DNA of 64,000 nt from contig NZ_QRDP01000004.1 of NCBI RefSeq assembly GCF_003385775.1, positions 2,795,830-2,859,829 on the forward strand, written 5' to 3'. Both the position numbers and the translations under genes were made by a program. Shown here piece after piece: positions 61,502 to 64,000 of this stretch; the stretch's first letter is position 1, and each line of letters opens with the position of its first letter. The DNA comes from Parasphingopyxis lamellibrachiae. GTDB lineage: Bacteria > Pseudomonadota > Alphaproteobacteria > Sphingomonadales > Sphingomonadaceae. The notes under the pieces were generated by a model. That model made no database searches and was not told the origin of the DNA. It was given only the letters and a program-made list of their open reading frames with translations.

Positions 61502-63757
61502 ATGTCATTCGATACGACACTTTCCGAAGAGATCTGGACTGCAAAATATCGTTTTACACCTTCTGCAGGAACCGGTGATCAGTGTTTCGAAGAAACCGCA
61601 GCACGCGTGGCGGCCGCTGTCGTCGAGGCAGAAAAGCAGGATCTGCGCGAAGAATGGGGCGCGCGATTTTTCGATGCTGTGGCTGATTTCCGGTTCATTC
61701 CGGCGGGACGCATTCTTGCAGGAGCAGGAACCGGGCGATCGGTTACCTTGTTCAACTGTTTCGTTATGGGAACCATACCCGATAGCCTAAGCGGGATATT
61801 CGATCATCTTCGCGAAGCCGCTCTGACGATGCAGCAAGGCGGCGGCGTCGGCATGGATTTTTCCACGATACGCCCGGTCGGCGCCGAGGTGCTCGGTGTC
61901 GGAGCCGATGCATCGGGACCGTTATCTTTCATGGACTGCTGGGACTCCATGTGCCGGACCGTGCATTCTGCGGGACAGCGTCGGGGTGCGATGATGGGAT
62001 GTCTGCGAATCGACCATCCCGATATCGAAGCGTTCATCGATGCCAAGCGCGATGCCGATCGGTTCCGTAACTTCAACATCTCCGTATTGGTGACCGACGC
62101 ATTCATGGCGGCGTTGGAAGCGGACAAGGACTGGTCGTTGCTGTTCCGGGGCGAGGTATATCGTACTGTGCGCGCTCGCGACTTATGGGCCCGGCTGATG
62201 CGGTCCACCTATGATTGCGCAGAACCGGGGGTGATCTTCGTCGACCGCGTCAATCAGCAGAATAACCTCGCCTATTGCGAAGCCATCAGCGCCAGCAATC
62301 CATGCGGCGAGCAGATGCTGCCGCCTTATGGCGCCTGTCTGCTCGGCTCGATCAATCTGGCGCGGATGGTCGACAGGCCGTTCGAGGACGGAGCCACGCT
62401 TGATGAAGACCAGCTTGCAGAAATCACGGCAACGGCGGTCCGCATGCTCGACAATGTGATCGACATATCCCGCTATCCGCTACCCGAACAGGAAGTCGAG
62501 GCAAAGGCAAAACGCCGGATCGGCCTTGGAATAACCGGACTGGCCGATGCGCTTTTGTTTTGCGGGGAAATCTATGGGTGCGAATCGGCCACTCGAACCG
62601 TCGAGCGCTGGTTGAAGATCATGAAGCGCGAGGCCTACCGGGCGTCCGCATTGCTCGCCGCTGAAAAAGGGGCCTTTCCGCTATATGATCCGTGCATCCT
62701 TGATCGTCCCAATTTGCAGGATCTCGATCCCGAAACTCGCGCGATGATTGCCGAACACGGACTCCGCAACGGCTGCCTTACTTCCATCGCTCCGACGGGT
62801 ACGACCTCGCTGTTGGCCGGTAATGTGTCATCTGGGATCGAACCTGTCTTCGCCTATTCCTATGACCGGCGCATTCGCCAGGGCGACGGATCGACACGGG
62901 CCGAGGCCGTGGAAGACTATGCCATGCGGGTCTGGCGCCGCGTAAAGGGAGCCGAAGCCTTGCCGCCGGATTCGCTGTTTGTCAGTGCGCAGACACTGAC
63001 CCCGGATGACCATCTGGCGATGCAGGCGGCGGCACAAAAGCATATCGACAGCTCGATTTCAAAGACCGTCAACTGTCCAGAGGATATCGAATTCGCCGCC
63101 TTTTCGCAGATATATATTGAAGGATATCGGTCGGGTTGCAAGGGGATGACGACCTATCGTCCCAACGCAGTGACCGGTTCCGTCTTGAGCGTCAGTTCTG
63201 AAACCGCTGAAGTTGCGGAAACCATCGATGAGCTGCCTGTGCTGGTGCCGCGCGAAGAGGCGCTTGGCGGCAAAACCTACAAACTCAAATGGCCTGACAG
63301 TGCTCATGCCGTGTATGTGACGATCAACGATCTCGAAACAAAGGCGGGGCCGCGGCCTTTCGAGATTTTCATCAATTCGAAGAATATGGAGCACTATGCC
63401 TGGACGCTCGCGCTGACCCGGATGATCTCGGCTGTTTTCCGGCGAGGCGGCGATGTGTCCTTTGTTCCGGAAGAGCTGAAGGCCGTTTTCGATCCTCGCG
63501 GTGGCGCGTGGATGAACAAGAAATATGTCCCTTCGATACTTGCTGCGATTGGCGATGTGATCGAGCGGCATCTGGAACTCACGTCGGTGATCGAGAGTGA
63601 GGCTAGCGACGTCCAGACCGGTACAGTCGAGGAAGAAGCGGTTGTTTCCGTTGCAGCACGGCCCGGCGCAATCTGCCCGCAATGCGGAACCGCCGGGATG
63701 ATCCGGAAGGAGGGTTGTAACTGCTGTCTGGACTGCGGATATTCCAAATGCGGTTGA
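61502..63757 (+). CDS. nrdJ: Class II (adenosylcobalamin-dependent) ribonucleotide reductase
   Basis: Reduces ribonucleotides to deoxyribonucleotides with a B12-generated thiyl radical, independent of oxygen. The 751-residue protein has Cys86 (LFNCFV) and the active-site loop Asn266-Cys268-Glu270 in SNPCGEQML, with the PTGTTSLLAGNVSSGIEP motif. A C-terminal Cys-rich tail (CPQCG, CNCCLDCGYSKCG) serves as redox or zinc module. A TSCPD-like domain precedes the tail (about residues 590-690). AGGGG five bases upstream favours the ATG over a GTG two codons earlier. Neither a B subunit nor a cobalamin riboswitch is seen. Confidence 0.95.
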   Translation: MSFDTTLSEEIWTAKYRFTPSAGTGDQCFEETAARVAAAVVEAEKQDLREEWGARFFDAVADFRFIPAGRILAGAGTGRSVTLFNCFVMGTIPDSLSGIFDHLREAALTMQQGGGVGMDFSTIRPVGAEVLGVGADASGPLSFMDCWDSMCRTVHSAGQRRGAMMGCLRIDHPDIEAFIDAKRDADRFRNFNISVLVTDAFMAALEADKDWSLLFRGEVYRTVRARDLWARLMRSTYDCAEPGVIFVDRVNQQNNLAYCEAISASNPCGEQMLPPYGACLLGSINLARMVDRPFEDGATLDEDQLAEITATAVRMLDNVIDISRYPLPEQEVEAKAKRRIGLGITGLADALLFCGEIYGCESATRTVERWLKIMKREAYRASALLAAEKGAFPLYDPCILDRPNLQDLDPETRAMIAEHGLRNGCLTSIAPTGTTSLLAGNVSSGIEPVFAYSYDRRIRQGDGSTRAEAVEDYAMRVWRRVKGAEALPPDSLFVSAQTLTPDDHLAMQAAAQKHIDSSISKTVNCPEDIEFAAFSQIYIEGYRSGCKGMTTYRPNAVTGSVLSVSSETAEVAETIDELPVLVPREEALGGKTYKLKWPDSAHAVYVTINDLETKAGPRPFEIFINSKNMEHYAWTLALTRMISAVFRRGGDVSFVPEELKAVFDPRGGAWMNKKYVPSILAAIGDVIERHLELTSVIESEASDVQTGTVEEEAVVSVAARPGAICPQCGTAGMIRKEGCNCCLDCGYSKCG

Positions 63758-63786
63758 GGCGGTTGACCGAATGATTTGGCGCCTAA

Positions 63787-63915
63787 CTAGATGGCGCGTT
63801 CAGTTGTGTATTGATCGCCATAGGATCGATTCCAGAAAAGCGCCTTGGTCCGGCTAAAATCAAAGATTTCGGGAAGTGTGGTTTGTTCGGTCATGAGCAG
63901 ACCAAGCATTGTCAT
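63787..63915 (-). CDS. Possible 42-residue small protein behind an FNR-type box
   Basis: The frame reads MTMLGLLMTEQ...FDFSRTKALFW...TTERAI, soluble and without a membrane helix or motif I recognise. GGAG lies ten bases before the ATG, and a perfect FNR/FixK consensus site is centred 43 bp upstream of the start codon. Those two signals are the only support. The frame continues upstream to 63981 through the box, which I take as non-coding. It could equally be a chance frame, with the box serving a gene to the right of the window. Confidence 0.35.
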   Translation of the reverse strand: MTMLGLLMTEQTTLPEIFDFSRTKALFWNRSYGDQYTTERAI

Positions 63916-63951
63916 GTGTGGATGGCTCCGTTTCTGCAAGGGTATTGTTGG

Positions 63952-63965
63952 TTGATTTTGATCAA
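63952..63965. promoter_or_regulatory. Perfect FNR/FixK-type binding site
   Basis: TTGATTTTGATCAA matches TTGAT-N4-ATCAA at all ten conserved positions. It lies between the class II ribonucleotide reductase and the window edge, and could drive the small minus-strand frame at 63787-63915 or a plus-strand gene beyond 64000. It indicates regulation by low oxygen or, for some family members, nitric oxide. Confidence 0.7.
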
Positions 63966-64000
63966 TGCGGGTTGCGGTCATGTGTCCGGCCTGTTGACGC

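Overview
The window is GC-rich and almost fully coding, with short intergenic gaps and many 1-4 bp stop/start overlaps. The TonB-dependent receptor, NodT-type outer-membrane factor, HutC-regulated hut operon and the density of acyl-CoA dehydrogenases and thiolases point to an alphaproteobacterium, most likely of the Sphingomonadales. This is inference from gene content and style; there is no rRNA marker in the window. I see no tRNA, rRNA, CRISPR array, intact insertion sequence or prophage.

Layout. (1) 1-3547, minus: two acyl-CoA dehydrogenases that look like the two halves of a heteromeric enzyme, then a thiolase cut by the window edge. (2) 3625-10723: hutC divergent from hutI-hutH-hutU-hutG, followed by a T2-family isoaspartyl peptidase/asparaginase; this block degrades histidine to glutamate in four steps. 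(3) 10869-12461, minus: isocitrate lyase, so the glyoxylate bypass is probably present. (4) 12657-23314: a large CoA-ester catabolic block. It holds a five-gene minus operon (an acyl-CoA dehydrogenase pair, a TIGR03084 protein, an SDR and another dehydrogenase), an enoyl-CoA hydratase-like gene, a thiolase, and a translationally coupled minus operon. The three genes of that last operon resemble 2-methylfumaryl(mesaconyl)-CoA isomerase, mesaconyl-C4-CoA hydratase and methylsuccinyl-CoA dehydrogenase. (5) 23574-34822: a TonB receptor/serine hydrolase/tandem-HxlR operon diverging from a very tight plus operon of nitronate monooxygenase, carotenoid-cleavage-type oxygenase, acyl-CoA ligase and two thiolases. 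Together these look like uptake, cleavage and beta-oxidation of one hydrophobic substrate.

(6) 35046-38675: phosphate acetyltransferase and acetate kinase (minus), divergent from a fused phosphotransferase/P-loop kinase. (7) 38695-50516: two export systems head to tail on the minus strand. One is HlyD + FtsX permease + ATPase. The other is a YbhFSRG-like ABC-2 exporter with its own TetR repressor, a perfect 16-bp operator and a NodT outer-membrane factor. (8) 50756-59293, plus: cytochrome b561, LOG protein, a four-helix membrane protein, a beta-CASP metallo-beta-lactamase nuclease, a patatin lipoprotein, a two-component system, a small outer-membrane barrel and a GNAT acetyltransferase. (9) 59590-64000: AidB divergent from a class II (B12) ribonucleotide reductase with two NrdR-box-like sites, then a possible 42-residue gene behind a perfect FNR/FixK-type box.

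The first half is a carbon-scavenging region that turns histidine and branched or cyclic acids into CoA esters and central metabolites. The second half has a low-oxygen, stress and efflux flavour (acetyl-phosphate metabolism, cytochrome b561, oxygen-independent RNR, AidB, FNR box). The most interesting unexplained signals are the mesaconyl-CoA-type operon at 19666-23314 and the FNR-box small ORF at the right edge.
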